A stretch of DNA of 64,000 bases from Ramlibacter algicola (GTDB taxonomy: Bacteria; Pseudomonadota; Gammaproteobacteria; Burkholderiales; Burkholderiaceae_C), in contig NZ_JAEDAO010000001.1 in the NCBI RefSeq assembly GCF_016641735.1, forward strand, positions 496,001 through 560,000, given 5' to 3'. Each line of letters starts with the position of its first letter. Positions within the stretch are counted from its first letter, which is position 1. The translations under genes were made by a program, and so were the position numbers. Positions 34,689 through 47,255 of this stretch are shown piece by piece. The notes beneath the pieces are model-generated. The model did no database searches. It saw only the letters and a program-made list of their open reading frames with translations, and had not been told where the DNA came from.

Positions 34689-35408
34689 TCAATCCTGCTG
34701 TTTCGCGAACACGTAGCCGACGCCTCGGACGGTGAGGATGCGCTTGGGGTTCTTCACGTCGGCTTCGATCGCGGCGCGGATGCGGCCCATGTGCACGTCG
34801 ATCGAGCGGTCGAACGCTTCCAGCTCGCGGCCGCGAACCGCTTCCATGATCTGGTCGCGCGTGAGCACGCGGCCGGAGCGCTCGGCCAGCGCGACCAGCA
34901 GGTCGAACTGGTAGGCGGTGAGCTCGCGCGGCTCGCCGCCGACGCTGACGGTGCGCGCGTCGCGGTCGATCTCGAGCGAGCCGAACCGCATGCGCTTCGC
35001 CGGCGTCGGCGCAGCAGCCCCTTCGCCCTTGCGGCGCAGCACGGCGCGGATGCGCGCCAGCAGCTCGCGCGGCTCGAAGGGCTTGGGCAGGTAGTCGTCG
35101 GCGCCGAGCTCGAGGCCGACCACGCGGTCCATCGGGTCGCCCTTGGCGGTGAGCATCAGGACCGGCACGCGGGCGACGTCGCCGTCCATCGCGCGGATGC
35201 GCCGGCACACCTCGAGGCCGTCGAGGTCCGGCAGCATCAGGTCGAGCACGACCAGGTCCGGCAGCTTGCCGTCGGCGGGTTGCTGCAAGCGGGAAAGGCC
35301 CGCGGTGGCGTCCGGCGCGTGCGTGACGCCGAACCCCGAACGCTCCAGGTATTCGCCCACCATCTGGGCCAGACGGGCATCGTCTTCGATCATCAGGAGG
35401 TGCTGCAT
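34689..35408 (-). CDS. OmpR-family response regulator
   Basis: 239 residues. Receiver domain with acidic pair Asp9/Asp10, phospho-acceptor Asp56 (LDLMLPD), Thr87 and Lys109 (PKPF); then an OmpR winged helix with ELTAYQFDLL, RVLTRDQIM and the RVRGVGYVF-like end ILTVRGVGYVF. It pairs with the kinase that starts one base after its stop. Target genes are not visible. Confidence 0.93.
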   Translation of the reverse strand: MQHLLMIEDDARLAQMVGEYLERSGFGVTHAPDATAGLSRLQQPADGKLPDLVVLDLMLPDLDGLEVCRRIRAMDGDVARVPVLMLTAKGDPMDRVVGLELGADDYLPKPFEPRELLARIRAVLRRKGEGAAAPTPAKRMRFGSLEIDRDARTVSVGGEPRELTAYQFDLLVALAERSGRVLTRDQIMEAVRGRELEAFDRSIDVHMGRIRAAIEADVKNPKRILTVRGVGYVFAKQQD

Positions 35409-35483
35409 GGGCGGCATCGTAGCGAGCGGCCAGCATCCTGCGTGCGCCGTGCTGCCGCTTGTCCCACGGGTAAAGTTAGGTAA

Positions 35484-36938
35484 ATGGCCGTTGCCGGATC
35501 CGACCCGAGCACGCTGGCGCAGGTGCTGCAGCAGCAGGCGCGCCTGCGTGGCGATGCGGTGGCGCTGCACTTCGGCGACGAGCGCATCACGTATGCGGCG
35601 CTCGACACGCGTGCACGACGTGTCGCCACGTTGCTGTCGCGGCAGTGGGGCGTGCAGGCCGGCGACCGAGTCGCGTGGCTGGGGCTGAACGACCCCGCGC
35701 TGCTGGTGCTGCTGTTCGCGCTGGCGCGTGTCGGCGCGATGCTGCTGCCGCTGAACATCCGGCTGGCGCCCGCGGAATGGCAGCAGCAGCTCGATGCCTG
35801 CACGCCGCGCTGCCTGGTGCATGACGCGGCCTTTGCCGAAGCGGCGAGGGCGCTCGGTGGCGCGCATGCCTTGCATGCGACCGCGGAACTCGACGCGGCG
35901 GTTGATCCGATGGACGAGGACCGTGCAGCCGCCAGCGTACCGGCCCTGCTGGTGTTCACCTCCGGCACCACCAGCCGGCCCAAGGCCGCCGTGCACACGC
36001 AAGCGAACCTGGTGGCCAACATGCGCATCGCCGCCCAAGTGCAGGCCATCACGCCGCGGGACCGCGTGCTCACCGTGCTGCCGCTGTTCCACGTCGGCGG
36101 GCTGTGCATCCAGACGCTGCCCGCGTTGTCGGCCGGCGCGACCGTGCTGCTGCAGCCGCGCTTCATGCCGGATGCGACTTTGCAGGCCATCGCCGGCGAG
36201 CGCCCCACCTTGACGCTGCAAGTGCCGGCGACGCTGAAGGCGCTCATCGAGCATCCGGCTTGGGCAAACACGGACCTGTCCAGCCTGCGCGCGGTGTGGG
36301 CTGGCTCCAGCCTGCTGCCCGCGTCGCTGCTGCACGCCTTCCACGCCCGCGGTGTGCCGGTGTGCAACGTGTACGGCGCCACCGAGACCGGTCCGTTCTC
36401 GATCGCGCTCGGGCCGCAGGAGGCGATGCAGCGCGTCGGGTCGTGCGGCTGGCCGGCGCCGGGCGTCGAGATGCAACTGGCCGAAGGCGGCGAGGTATGG
36501 GTGCGCGGGCCGAATGTCGTCGCGCGCTATTGGCCCGACGAACCGGCCCTCGATGCGCAGGGCTGGTTCCACACCGGCGACCTCGCGACGCGCGACGCCG
36601 ACGGCGCGTGCACGATCGTCGGCCGCGCCAAGGACCTGATCATCTCGGGCGGCGAAAACATCCACCCGGCCGAGATCGAGGCCGTCCTGGGCGAACATCC
36701 GGCGGTGCTGGAATGCGCCGCCTTCGGGCTGCCGGACGCGCACTGGGGCGAGGCGGTGGCGGTGGCCGTCGTGTTGCGGCCGGCGTCAGGCGCGAGCGAC
36801 GACGAGTTGCGCGCGCATCTCGCCGCGCGGCTGGCGCGCTTCAAGTTGCCGCGGCATTGGCTCCGCGTGGAGCAACTCCCGAAGACCGCCTTGGGCAAGG
36901 TGCAGCGCCACGAACTCGTGAAGCGCCTACGCGGCTGA
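35484..36938 (+). CDS. Acyl-CoA synthetase / AMP-dependent ligase (MenE-like)
   Basis: 484 residues, ANL superfamily. P-loop FTSGTTSRPKAAV at 158-170, YGATETG (adenine pocket), GWFHTGDLA, the hinge GRAKDLIISGGENIHP and C-terminal catalytic lysine in LPKTALGKVQ. It activates a carboxylic acid to an acyl-adenylate and then an acyl-CoA; relatives include OSB-CoA ligases, but no menaquinone genes are nearby, so the acid is unknown. Divergent from the response regulator, convergent with the permease gene (3 bp apart). Confidence 0.85.
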   Translation: MAVAGSDPSTLAQVLQQQARLRGDAVALHFGDERITYAALDTRARRVATLLSRQWGVQAGDRVAWLGLNDPALLVLLFALARVGAMLLPLNIRLAPAEWQQQLDACTPRCLVHDAAFAEAARALGGAHALHATAELDAAVDPMDEDRAAASVPALLVFTSGTTSRPKAAVHTQANLVANMRIAAQVQAITPRDRVLTVLPLFHVGGLCIQTLPALSAGATVLLQPRFMPDATLQAIAGERPTLTLQVPATLKALIEHPAWANTDLSSLRAVWAGSSLLPASLLHAFHARGVPVCNVYGATETGPFSIALGPQEAMQRVGSCGWPAPGVEMQLAEGGEVWVRGPNVVARYWPDEPALDAQGWFHTGDLATRDADGACTIVGRAKDLIISGGENIHPAEIEAVLGEHPAVLECAAFGLPDAHWGEAVAVAVVLRPASGASDDELRAHLAARLARFKLPRHWLRVEQLPKTALGKVQRHELVKRLRG

Positions 36939-36941
36939 TGC

Positions 36942-38318
36942 TCAGGCTGCGGCCGCGGCGCGCCGCTGCTGCAGCCGCCACAGCAGGACGAACAGCACCA
37001 GCGGCGGGATCGCCGTCAGGCCGGTCGCGATGAACGCCATCGAGTACGCACCGAGCAAGCCGTACACCGGCGTCATCGCGTCGACCGCCGCGCCCGAGAA
37101 GCCCTTGAGGAACTTGCCCAGCAGCGCGTAGGTGGACGACAACATCGCGTACTGCGTCGCCGTGTAGCCCAGGCTGGTGAGGCTGGACATGTAGGTGACC
37201 AGCGCGACGCCGGCGAACGATTGCGCGAACGCGTCCAGCGACATCACGACGGCGAACACGGCGTCGCCAGGCCAGACGCTCAGCAGCGCGAACGCCGCGG
37301 TGCCGATGCCCTGGATCACGAGCCCGACGACCAGCGTCGGCAACAGGCCGATGCGGATCGCGCTCAGGCCAGCCGCCGCAAGACCGACGAAGGTGGCGAC
37401 CAGGCCGAACGAGCCGCGCACCACCGCCACGGTGTCCTTGCTGATGCCCAGGTCGTGGTAGTACGGGTTGTACATCGGGCCCATGATGAAGTCGGGCAGG
37501 CGGTACAGCGCCACCGCCAGCAGGATCAGCAGGCCGGTGAGCTTGTGCTTGTGGAAGAAGTCGATGAAGGGGCCGAACAGCGCATCCACCAGCCCGCGAT
37601 GCGTCCACAGCGGCGGCTTCTCGTGCAGCACCTGGTCGGCGCGCTGCGGCTCGAACGCGAAGAAGGTGGCGACGAGGCCGATGGCCATCAGCACCGCCAT
37701 CGCCGTGTACGACACCGGCCAGCCGACGCGTGCGGCGGCCGCGATGATGGCGGCATCGGTGACGAGCAGCGCCATGCGGTAGCCCAGCTGTGCGGCCGCG
37801 GTCATCAGGCCGACCTCTTCCGATCCGTCGGCGGCCTCGATGCGCCACGCATCGATGGCCACGTCCTGGGTGGCACTCGCGAAGGCGGTGAGCAGCGCGA
37901 ATGCGCCGATCACCGCGAGGCCGGCCTTGACCCCGACCGCCGCCATGCCCAGCAAGCCCGCGATCACCAGCAGCTGGCACAGCAGCATCCAGCCGCGCCG
38001 CCGGCCGAGCCGGCCGAGCAGCGGCACGTCGAGGCGGTCCACCAGCGGCGACCAATAGACCTTGAACGCGTACGCGAAGCCGACCCAGGAGATGAAGCCG
38101 ATGGCGATCAGGCTGGTGCCTTCGTCGCGCAGCCAGTAGCCGAACGTGTTGGCGGTCAGCAGGAAGGGCAGGCCGGACGAAAAACCCAACGCGAGCATGA
38201 CCGCGACCTTGGGCCGGCGCAGTGCGCGCAGCACGTCCATCGCGGAGCCCCTCTTGCGGGCGGGCGCCTGCGTCGATGCAGGCGATGGCTGGGATGGAGT
38301 GGAGGCTTGCTCTGACAT
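36942..38318 (-). CDS. ampG: AmpG-like muropeptide MFS permease
   Basis: 458 residues, 12-14 predicted helices, beginning after a short Pro/Ser-rich cytoplasmic leader. GFSSGLPFLLTANTFGYWL, the FISWVGFAYAFKVYWSPLVD loop and FASATQDVAIDAWRIE are characteristic of AmpG. AmpG brings anhydro-muropeptides into the cytoplasm for cell-wall recycling. It is slightly shorter than E. coli AmpG. No other recycling gene is adjacent. Confidence 0.87.
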   Translation of the reverse strand: MSEQASTPSQPSPASTQAPARKRGSAMDVLRALRRPKVAVMLALGFSSGLPFLLTANTFGYWLRDEGTSLIAIGFISWVGFAYAFKVYWSPLVDRLDVPLLGRLGRRRGWMLLCQLLVIAGLLGMAAVGVKAGLAVIGAFALLTAFASATQDVAIDAWRIEAADGSEEVGLMTAAAQLGYRMALLVTDAAIIAAAARVGWPVSYTAMAVLMAIGLVATFFAFEPQRADQVLHEKPPLWTHRGLVDALFGPFIDFFHKHKLTGLLILLAVALYRLPDFIMGPMYNPYYHDLGISKDTVAVVRGSFGLVATFVGLAAAGLSAIRIGLLPTLVVGLVIQGIGTAAFALLSVWPGDAVFAVVMSLDAFAQSFAGVALVTYMSSLTSLGYTATQYAMLSSTYALLGKFLKGFSGAAVDAMTPVYGLLGAYSMAFIATGLTAIPPLVLFVLLWRLQQRRAAAAA

Positions 38319-38341
38319 GGAGGGGGCTCGTCGTTTGTATC

Positions 38342-39184
38342 ATGGCCCTCATGTGCCAGTTCTGCTTCTCCCGCGCTTCGGCGTGGTCCCGGCGCGGCTT
38401 CCTCGCGGTGGCGGGAGCCGCGGCTGCGGAGTCCGCGCTGGCGCAGGTCGACGTCGGCAAGTCGTCGCGGGCCGCGGGCCTGGTGCCCGCGGAGGAGATC
38501 GAGGCCGCGTCCGCGCAGCAGTACTCGCAGATGCTGGCCGAGGCCAGGCAGAAGGGTGCGCTGGCGCCGGAGAACAACGCCTCGTTGCAGAAGCTGCGCG
38601 CGATCGCCGCGCGCGAGATCCCCGCCGGCCTGCGCTTCAACGACCGCGCGCGCAACTGGCGCTGGGAAGTGAACCTGATCGGCAGCTCGGACGTGAACGC
38701 GTTCTGCATGCCGGGCGGCAAGATCGCCGTGTTCACCGGCCTGCTCGAGAAGCTGAAGCTGACCGAGGACGAAGCGGCGATGGTGATCGGCCACGAGATG
38801 GGCCACGCATTGCGCGAGCACGCGCGGGCGCGCGTCGCCAAGGAGCAGGGGACCGGTGTCGCCGTGTCCGTGCTGTCGCAGATCCTCGGGCTGGGTCAAC
38901 TGGGCCAGATGGGGCTGGGCATCGGCGCGCAGCTGATCTCGCTGAAGTGGTCGCGCGGCGACGAGACCGAGGCCGACCTCGTCGGCCTGGAGATCGGCGC
39001 CCGCGCGGGTTACAACCCCGATGCCGCGGTGTCGCTGTGGGAGAAGATGGGCCAGCTGCAGGGCGGCAACGGCGGTCCTGCCTGGATGTCGACGCACCCG
39101 TCCGGTCCCGAGCGCCTGCAACGCCTGCGCGACAACATCCCGAAGGTGCGCGGCCTGTACCAGCAGGCGATCGCGCACCGCTGA
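38342..39184 (+). CDS. M48 family metalloprotease with twin-arginine-like leader
   Basis: 280 residues. The start contains SRRGFLAVAGAAAAESALAQ, which resembles a Tat leader with an SRRGF core and AxA-type cleavage near residue 35. The zinc site is HEMGH at 151-155 (H151, E152, H155) with a third ligand Glu208 in SRGDETEAD. Related to the periplasmic LoiP/BepA-type proteases that monitor outer-membrane proteins. Starts 38342 or 38351 are both possible. Ends before a family B repeat. Confidence 0.86.
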   Translation: MALMCQFCFSRASAWSRRGFLAVAGAAAAESALAQVDVGKSSRAAGLVPAEEIEAASAQQYSQMLAEARQKGALAPENNASLQKLRAIAAREIPAGLRFNDRARNWRWEVNLIGSSDVNAFCMPGGKIAVFTGLLEKLKLTEDEAAMVIGHEMGHALREHARARVAKEQGTGVAVSVLSQILGLGQLGQMGLGIGAQLISLKWSRGDETEADLVGLEIGARAGYNPDAAVSLWEKMGQLQGGNGGPAWMSTHPSGPERLQRLRDNIPKVRGLYQQAIAHR

Positions 39185-39190
39185 CAGGAT

Positions 39191-39271
39191 TTGTCATTGC
39201 GGGTTTGACCCGCAATCCACACGAAGGGGCGGACGCCCCGCATGGATTCCGGCTTTCGCCGGAATGGCAAA
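39191..39271. repeat. REP-like palindromic repeat, family B
   Basis: TTTGTCATTGCGGGTTTGAC and ...GGAATGGCAAAG form imperfect outer arms around inner hairpins (GCGGGTTTGACCCGC, GGGGCGGACGCCCC, TTCCGGCTTTCGCCGGAA). Located in the convergent spacer between the M48 gene and the EamA gene. Confidence 0.75.
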
Positions 39272-39293
39272 GGGGAGGGGGGATGCCTCGCAG

Positions 39294-40178
39294 CTAGGCC
39301 GGCTTGCGTGCCGGCAGCAGCACCGACGCGATCGCGACCACCATCAGCACCACGGCGGCCCAGTCCTGCCAGTGCACCGCTTCGCGCAGCCACACCGCGC
39401 CGGAGAACACGCCCAGCACCGGGATGAACATCACGCTCAGCGTCGACGCGATCGGCGGCAGCGTGCGCGCGAGGAAGAACCAGGCCGCATGCGCGAAGCC
39501 GAAGATCAGCACTGCGTTGTAGACGATCGCACCGAGCGCAGCATCCGTCGGCATCGCCCACTGCTCGCGCTCGAACAGCAGTGCGAGCACGCTCATGACG
39601 ACGGCGGTCATCGCGGTCATCCAGAACGACAGCGTCAGGGTGGGGCGGTCGATGGTCGTGCGGCGCAGGAGCTGCGTGCCCAGTGCCCAGGTCGACGCAG
39701 CGACCAGCGCCAGCATCACGCCGACCGGCCGCCCGGCGAGGTTCGTGAACTCGTACCAGAGCAGCAGGCCCACGCCGAGGGCCGCGGCGGCGACGCCCAG
39801 CCATGCACGGCGCGCGAGCGGCGAGGCGAAGAACAGCGCGCCGAGCAGCGCCGAGAAGATCGGCATCGTGTAGCCCAGGATCGCCGCGCGGCCGCTGGAC
39901 AGCGAGCGCACCGCCAGGATGATGCAGGCGTGCCAGATGAACATGTTGGTGGCCGCCAGCCACAGCAGCTGCGGCCAGTCCTTGCGCGCAATCGTGAACG
40001 GCACCTTCATCACCACCAGCGCCCCGGCCAGCACCGGCAGCCCGAGCCAGATCGAGAGCGCGCGGAACGTGAGCGGCGGGTAGCTGGTCACGCCCAGCTT
40101 CATCACGGGCCAGTTGATTCCCCACACGACGGTGAGCAGGACCAGGACGACGAGTTGCTGGCGGCTGAGGCGGTGCAT
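39294..40178 (-). CDS. EamA family transporter
   Basis: 294 residues, ten predicted helices in two EamA repeats (about 8-140 and 150-288), with the family start VVWGINWPVMKLGV. Third EamA protein of the window, not close to the other two in its loops. Isolated, divergent from pyrF by 36 bp. Substrate unknown. Confidence 0.83.
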   Translation of the reverse strand: MHRLSRQQLVVLVLLTVVWGINWPVMKLGVTSYPPLTFRALSIWLGLPVLAGALVVMKVPFTIARKDWPQLLWLAATNMFIWHACIILAVRSLSSGRAAILGYTMPIFSALLGALFFASPLARRAWLGVAAAALGVGLLLWYEFTNLAGRPVGVMLALVAASTWALGTQLLRRTTIDRPTLTLSFWMTAMTAVVMSVLALLFEREQWAMPTDAALGAIVYNAVLIFGFAHAAWFFLARTLPPIASTLSVMFIPVLGVFSGAVWLREAVHWQDWAAVVLMVVAIASVLLPARKPA

Positions 40179-40214
40179 GGGCCGTGATTGTGGGGCTCCT
40201 TAGAATCGAGGCTC

Positions 40215-41039
40215 ATGACCTTCCTGGAGATGCTGCAGGACGCGCAGCAACGCAATGCGTCGATGCTGTGCGTCGGGCTGGACCCCGAGCCGAGGAAATT
40301 TCCAGCGGCGATGCGCGGCGACCCGTCGCGGATCCACGAGTTCTGCGCCCGCATCGTCGATGCGACCGCCGACCTCGCCATCGCCTTCAAGCCGCAGATC
40401 GCGTACTTTGCCGCGCACCGCGCCGAGGAGCAGCTGGAACGCCTGATCGCCCACATGCGTCGCGTCGCGCCGCACGTGCCGGTGATCCTCGACGCCAAGC
40501 GCGGCGACATCGGCTCGACCGCGGAGCAGTACGCGGTGGAAGCGTTCGAGCGCTATGGCGCCGACGCGGTCACGCTGTCGCCCTTCATGGGATTCGATTC
40601 GGTGCAGCCCTACCTGAAGTACGAAGGCAAGGGCGCGTTCCTGCTGTGCCGCACGTCGAACCCGGGGGGTGACGACCTGCAGAACCAGCGGCTGGCGTCG
40701 GTCGACGGCTCGCCGCTGCTGTACGAGCACGTCGCGCGGCTGGCGAGCGGGCCTTGGAACACGAACGGGCAGCTGGGGCTGGTGGTCGGCGCGACGTATC
40801 CAGCGGAGATCGAGCGCGTGCGCGCGCTTGCGCCGAAGCTGCCGCTGCTGATTCCCGGGGTCGGCGCGCAGGGCGGGGATGCGGCCGCGACGGTGCGCGC
40901 CGGGTGGCGCGCCGATGCGCCGATCGTGGTCAATTCGTCGCGCGCGATCCTGTACGCGTCGTCGGGGGATGACTTCGCCGACGCGGCGCGGCGCGAGGCG
41001 ATGAAGACGCGGGACGCGCTGAAGGCGGCGAAACGCTGA
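40215..41039 (+). CDS. pyrF: Orotidine 5'-phosphate decarboxylase (type 2)
   Basis: 274 residues, the longer subfamily 2 form. Catalytic block [10 protein letters not shown] at 93-102 with Lys95; FVGLDPEP-like start (CVGLDPEP at 19-26) and a phosphate-binding [10 protein letters not shown] near the C-terminus. It makes UMP from OMP in pyrimidine synthesis. Transcript ends in an inverted family A repeat. Confidence 0.95.
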   Translation: MTFLEMLQDAQQRNASMLCVGLDPEPRKFPAAMRGDPSRIHEFCARIVDATADLAIAFKPQIAYFAAHRAEEQLERLIAHMRRVAPHVPVILDAKRGDIGSTAEQYAVEAFERYGADAVTLSPFMGFDSVQPYLKYEGKGAFLLCRTSNPGGDDLQNQRLASVDGSPLLYEHVARLASGPWNTNGQLGLVVGATYPAEIERVRALAPKLPLLIPGVGAQGGDAAATVRAGWRADAPIVVNSSRAILYASSGDDFADAARREAMKTRDALKAAKR

Positions 41040-41042
41040 TTG

Positions 41043-41131
41043 GTCGTCCCCGCGGAGGCGGGACCCCATCGCCTCCATCCAGGCTCTCAAGAAAGACGGA
41101 AGCGATGGATTCCCGCCTTCGCGGGAATGAC
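41043..41131. repeat. REP-like palindromic repeat, family A (inverted)
   Basis: Starts GTCGTCCCCGCGGAGGCGGG and ends CCTTCGCGGGAATGACGG, the mirror of the copies at 14501 and 24499. In the convergent spacer between pyrF and the DUF3606 gene. Confidence 0.8.
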
Positions 41132-41136
41132 GGAAC

Positions 41137-41337
41137 CTACTTCTTCAGTGCTTCCTTCACCCGATCCGAATTCGTCGTCGTGCGCACGCCCTTGAGGTGT
41201 GCCTCGACATCGGACGGGTTGGCGCCGACGGCGCGCACGGCTTCCTTCAGTTCCTCGGGCGTGGCGTCCAGCTTGCGGGCCCACTGGTCGCAGGCAGCGG
41301 CGTCGTTCAGGTCGATGCGGTCGGTGGTCTCGGCCAT
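41137..41337 (-). CDS. DUF3606 small protein
   Basis: 66 residues: RIDLNDAAACDQWARKLDATPEEL (split across residues 7-30), then AVRAVGANPSDVEAHLKG. This matches the DUF3606 family of short helical proteins, common in proteobacteria and of unknown function. Starts at ATG 41337 with AGGACAT ahead. Alone between the repeat and the HxlR gene. Confidence 0.82.
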   Translation of the reverse strand: MAETTDRIDLNDAAACDQWARKLDATPEELKEAVRAVGANPSDVEAHLKGVRTTTNSDRVKEALKK

Positions 41338-41404
41338 GGGATGTCCTTTCCTTCCCGCCGACGCTACCGGGCGGCCTGCGCGCCGCGTGTAGGCGCGTGC
41401 CCTT

Positions 41405-41740
41405 TCAGCGGCGCGAGCGCGCCACCGCGGCCGCCCACGGCACCGACCACTGCAGCAGCGGCTCGAAAGCGATGAGCAGCTCGCGGCCGTGTGCGGACAG
41501 GGCATAGCCGCCCGCGGCCGGGTTGTGCTCGAGCAGCAATGCTTCCCGCAACTCGGCCAGCCGCTGGTTGAGCACGGACGCGGACAGGTCGCCGCACGCG
41601 GCCTGCAGTTGCCGGAAGGTCAGCGGGTCGCCACGCAGCTCCCACAGGATGCGCAGTGTCCAGCGCCGGTGGAACAGATCCAGGGCGGCATTGATCGCGT
41701 CCTTGGCGGACGCCCGGGTGGATCGCGCGGGCAACGGCAT
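41405..41740 (-). CDS. HxlR family transcriptional regulator
   Basis: 111 residues, a single winged helix: ALDLFHRRWTLRILWELRG, then TFRQLQAACGDLSASVLNQRLAELREALLLEH (HTH about residues 45-76). HxlR proteins bind DNA as dimers. ATG 41740 is chosen; a TTG at 41761 would add seven residues. Divergent from the CMD gene with a dyad between, so it probably controls that gene and itself. It lacks the conserved N-terminal Cys of redox-sensing HypR types. Confidence 0.85.
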   Translation of the reverse strand: MPLPARSTRASAKDAINAALDLFHRRWTLRILWELRGDPLTFRQLQAACGDLSASVLNQRLAELREALLLEHNPAAGGYALSAHGRELLIAFEPLLQWSVPWAAAVARSRR

Positions 41741-41745
41741 GTGCT

Positions 41746-41774
41746 TTGATTTTAGAAGCAATCGCCGCTAGCAT
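41746..41774 (+). promoter_or_regulatory. Sigma-70 promoter of the CMD gene
   Basis: TTGATT, 17 bases, TAGCAT: four of six matches in each hexamer with ideal spacing. Transcription would begin near 41781, inside the dyad at 41779-41795. Confidence 0.6.
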
Positions 41775-41778
41775 GGGT

Positions 41779-41795
41779 GCTTCTGAAACAGAAGC
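41779..41795. promoter_or_regulatory. Probable HxlR operator dyad
   Basis: GCTTCTG-AAA-CAGAAGC, 7-bp perfect arms around three A, overlapping the predicted start of the CMD gene. The half site AGAAGCAAT recurs at 41754-41762, suggesting two operator copies in the shared promoter. Confidence 0.6.
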
Positions 41796-41811
41796 AATGG
41801 AGTTCTCCATG

Positions 41812-42370
41812 GAATCCACGCCCCGCATCGCCCCGGCCCAGGTGCCTTACACGCCGGCGGTCCAGGCCGCGATGGGCCAGCTGCTGCGCCCTGGCATGCC
41901 CGCGCCGCAGGTGTTCGCCACGGTCGCGCGCAACGAAGGCCTGTTCGCCTTCCTGGTCGACAGTGGCCTGCTCGGCCCGACCGGCCTGCTCGATCGCGGC
42001 GTGCTGGAGCGGCCGCTGCGTGAGTGCGTGATCCTGCGCACCTGCGTCGCGGCCCGCAACGACTACGAGTTCAACCTGCACGTGCAGACGATCTCGCGCC
42101 CCATGGGCTTGTCCGATGCGCAGATCGACGACGTCCGCCGCCCGGCACCGGTCGCGAACCTGTGGAATGCGCAGCAAGTGGCCGCGATGCGCCTGGTCGA
42201 TGCGCTGGTCGCCTTGCGGGTCGACGATGACGTGTTCGCGCAGGCACGCAGCGAGTTCGACGAGCCGATGCTCATCGAGCTGACGCAGCTCGTGGGGCTG
42301 TACGTCGGCGTGGCGATGCAGGTGGCGCTCGCGCGGCCGGCGTACGACCGCTACCAGCCCGGCCCGCCGG

Positions 42371-42387
<17 letters not shown>
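41812..42387 (+). CDS. Carboxymuconolactone decarboxylase family protein
   Basis: 191 residues with a CMD core: [26 protein letters not shown], here only indicated as residues 64-89, and a second helix pair with [18 protein letters not shown]. No CxxC. The GGAG six bases ahead favours ATG 41812 over 41797. It overlaps the convergent uvrA stop by 17 bp. Paralogue of the CMD gene at 30849. Confidence 0.82.
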
Positions 42388-45349
<2,962 letters not shown>

Positions 45350-45512
45350 TATCCCCCGCCGGGCTGCCGCCCGGCCACTGCCTGGCTGGGCCGGGAACCC
45401 GAGTGCGCCGGGCCGGTGGCCCGGATGGCGGACAATCGCGGGCTTTCGCGCCCCTCCTGCCCCTGCCCCCGTGGCTTCGCTTTCCGGCTCCTCCCCCGTT
45501 CCGTCCGTGACC

Positions 45513-46721
45513 ATGACGCCCGCCGAGCGCCGCGCCAGCGGCTCGCTCGCCGTCGTCTTCGCCGCCCGCATGCTCGGGCTGTTCCTCGTGCTGCCGGTAT
45601 TCGCGCTGGAAGCGCGGCGGTATCCCGGCGGCGACGATGCCGGCCTGGTCGGGCTGGCCATGGGCATCTACGGCCTGACCCAGGGCGTCCTGCAGATCCC
45701 GTACGGGCTGGCCTCCGACCGCTTCGGCCGCAAGCGCGTGATCGTGCTGGGCCTGGCCGTGTTCGCCTTCGGCAGCTTCGTGGCCGCCTTCGCTTCCACG
45801 CTGAATGGGCTGGCGATCGGGCGCGCGCTGCAGGGCGCCGGCGCGGTGTCCGCCGCGGTGACGGCGCTGCTGGCCGACCTGACGCGCGACGAGGTGCGCA
45901 CCAAGGCGATGGCGCTGGTGGGCGCCAGCATCGGGCTGACGTTCGCGCTGTCGCTGGTCGTCGCGCCCGCGGTGGCATCGAGCGTGGGCCTGGCGGGCCT
46001 GTTCGCCGCCACCGGCGTCCTGGCGCTGGCCTGCATGGCGGTGATCCGCTGGTGGGCGCCGGCCGAGCCGGTCGTGCACAAGAACGTGCCGCGCGGGCGG
46101 CTGTCCGAGGTGCTCGCGCATGGCCCGCTGCTGCGCCTGAACGCGGGCGTGTTCGTCTTGCACGCGGTGCAGCTGGCGATGTGGATGGCCGTCCCCGCGC
46201 TGCTGGTGCAAGCCGGCCTGCCCAAGGACAGCCACTGGATGGTCTACCTGCCGGCGGTGCTGGCGTCGTTCGTGGTGATGGGCGCGACGCTGTTCCCGCT
46301 GGAGCGCCGCGGCTACCTGCGCGCCGTGTTCCTGGCCGCGATCGGCGTCGTCGGCCTGGTGCAGCTCGCGCTGCTGGCGACCGCCAGCGCGCCCGGCCTG
46401 CTGGTGCTGGGGCTGCTGCTGTTCCTGTTCTTCTGCGGCTTCAACGTGCTGGAGGCCACCCAGCCCAGCCTGGCGTCGCGCATCGCGCCGCCGCACGCGC
46501 GCGGCGCCGCCCTGGGCGTCTACAACACCCTCCAATCGCTGGGCTTCTTCGCGGGTGGGGCGGTCGGCGGCTGGCTGGTGCAGCACGTTGGGATGCGGGG
46601 CCTGTTCGCCGCCTGCGCCGCCCTCATGGCGCTGTGGCTGGCGGTGGCCTGGCCGATGCGTGCCCCGGGGCGCACGCGCACGCCCGAGGACGCCCTGGCC
46701 GACGAGGCGCAGGCCACGTAG
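45513..46721 (+). CDS. MFS transporter (YajR-like)
   Basis: 402 residues, twelve helices. [43 protein letters not shown] (motif A with DRFGRKR) and [13 protein letters not shown] match drug/H+ antiporters of the YajR type, but there is no C-terminal YAM domain. ATG 45513 is chosen over a GTG at 45471. Divergent from uvrA, 37 bp before ssb; this uvrA-MFS-ssb order is known from other Burkholderiales. Confidence 0.88.
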   Translation: MTPAERRASGSLAVVFAARMLGLFLVLPVFALEARRYPGGDDAGLVGLAMGIYGLTQGVLQIPYGLASDRFGRKRVIVLGLAVFAFGSFVAAFASTLNGLAIGRALQGAGAVSAAVTALLADLTRDEVRTKAMALVGASIGLTFALSLVVAPAVASSVGLAGLFAATGVLALACMAVIRWWAPAEPVVHKNVPRGRLSEVLAHGPLLRLNAGVFVLHAVQLAMWMAVPALLVQAGLPKDSHWMVYLPAVLASFVVMGATLFPLERRGYLRAVFLAAIGVVGLVQLALLATASAPGLLVLGLLLFLFFCGFNVLEATQPSLASRIAPPHARGAALGVYNTLQSLGFFAGGAVGGWLVQHVGMRGLFAACAALMALWLAVAWPMRAPGRTRTPEDALADEAQAT

Positions 46722-46758
46722 GCATTCATAATCGCCCCAGATTCAGAGGAACCCCGCC

Positions 46759-47250
46759 ATGGCATCCGTCAACAAGGTCATCATCGTCGGCAACCTCGGG
46801 AAGGATCCCGAGATGCGCACCTTCCCCAGCGGCGGGCGGGTGTGCAACGTCACCATCGCCACCTCCGAGCGCTGGAAGGACAAGCAGAGCGGCGAGATGA
46901 AGGAGCACACCGAGTGGCACCGGGTGGTGTTCAACGACCGCCTGGCCGAGATCGCCGGCGAGTACCTGCGCAAGGGCTCGCAGGTCTACGTCGAGGGCAG
47001 CCTGCGCACCCGCAAGTGGACCGACCAGAGCGGCGCCGAGAAATACACCACCGAGATCCGCGCCGACGAGATGAAGATGCTCGGCAAGCGCGAAGGCATG
47101 GGCGGCGGCTCCTCGATGGACGGCGACGACGGTGGTGGCTACTCGCGCCCCCCGGCGCCTCGCGCCCCTGCGCCCGCGCCGCGCGCGCCGGCGGGCGGCA
47201 ACAAGCCGTCGTCGGGCTTCGACGACATGGACGACGACATCCCGTTCTGA
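46759..47250 (+). CDS. ssb: Single-stranded DNA-binding protein
   Basis: 163 residues: OB fold (1-110, [39 protein letters not shown]), a Gly/Pro/Ala-rich linker, and the acidic tip DDMDDDIPF that binds partner proteins such as RecO and PriA. Essential for replication and repair. Its own promoter may lie in CATAAT at about 46726. Confidence 0.97.
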   Translation: MASVNKVIIVGNLGKDPEMRTFPSGGRVCNVTIATSERWKDKQSGEMKEHTEWHRVVFNDRLAEIAGEYLRKGSQVYVEGSLRTRKWTDQSGAEKYTTEIRADEMKMLGKREGMGGGSSMDGDDGGGYSRPPAPRAPAPAPRAPAGGNKPSSGFDDMDDDIPF

Positions 47251-47255
47251 GCTTC

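Noticed and set aside
35409..36743. Extension of the response regulator by 445 residues
   Set aside because: Antisense to the acyl-CoA ligase gene; low-complexity shadow sequence. ATG 35408 starts the receiver domain exactly.
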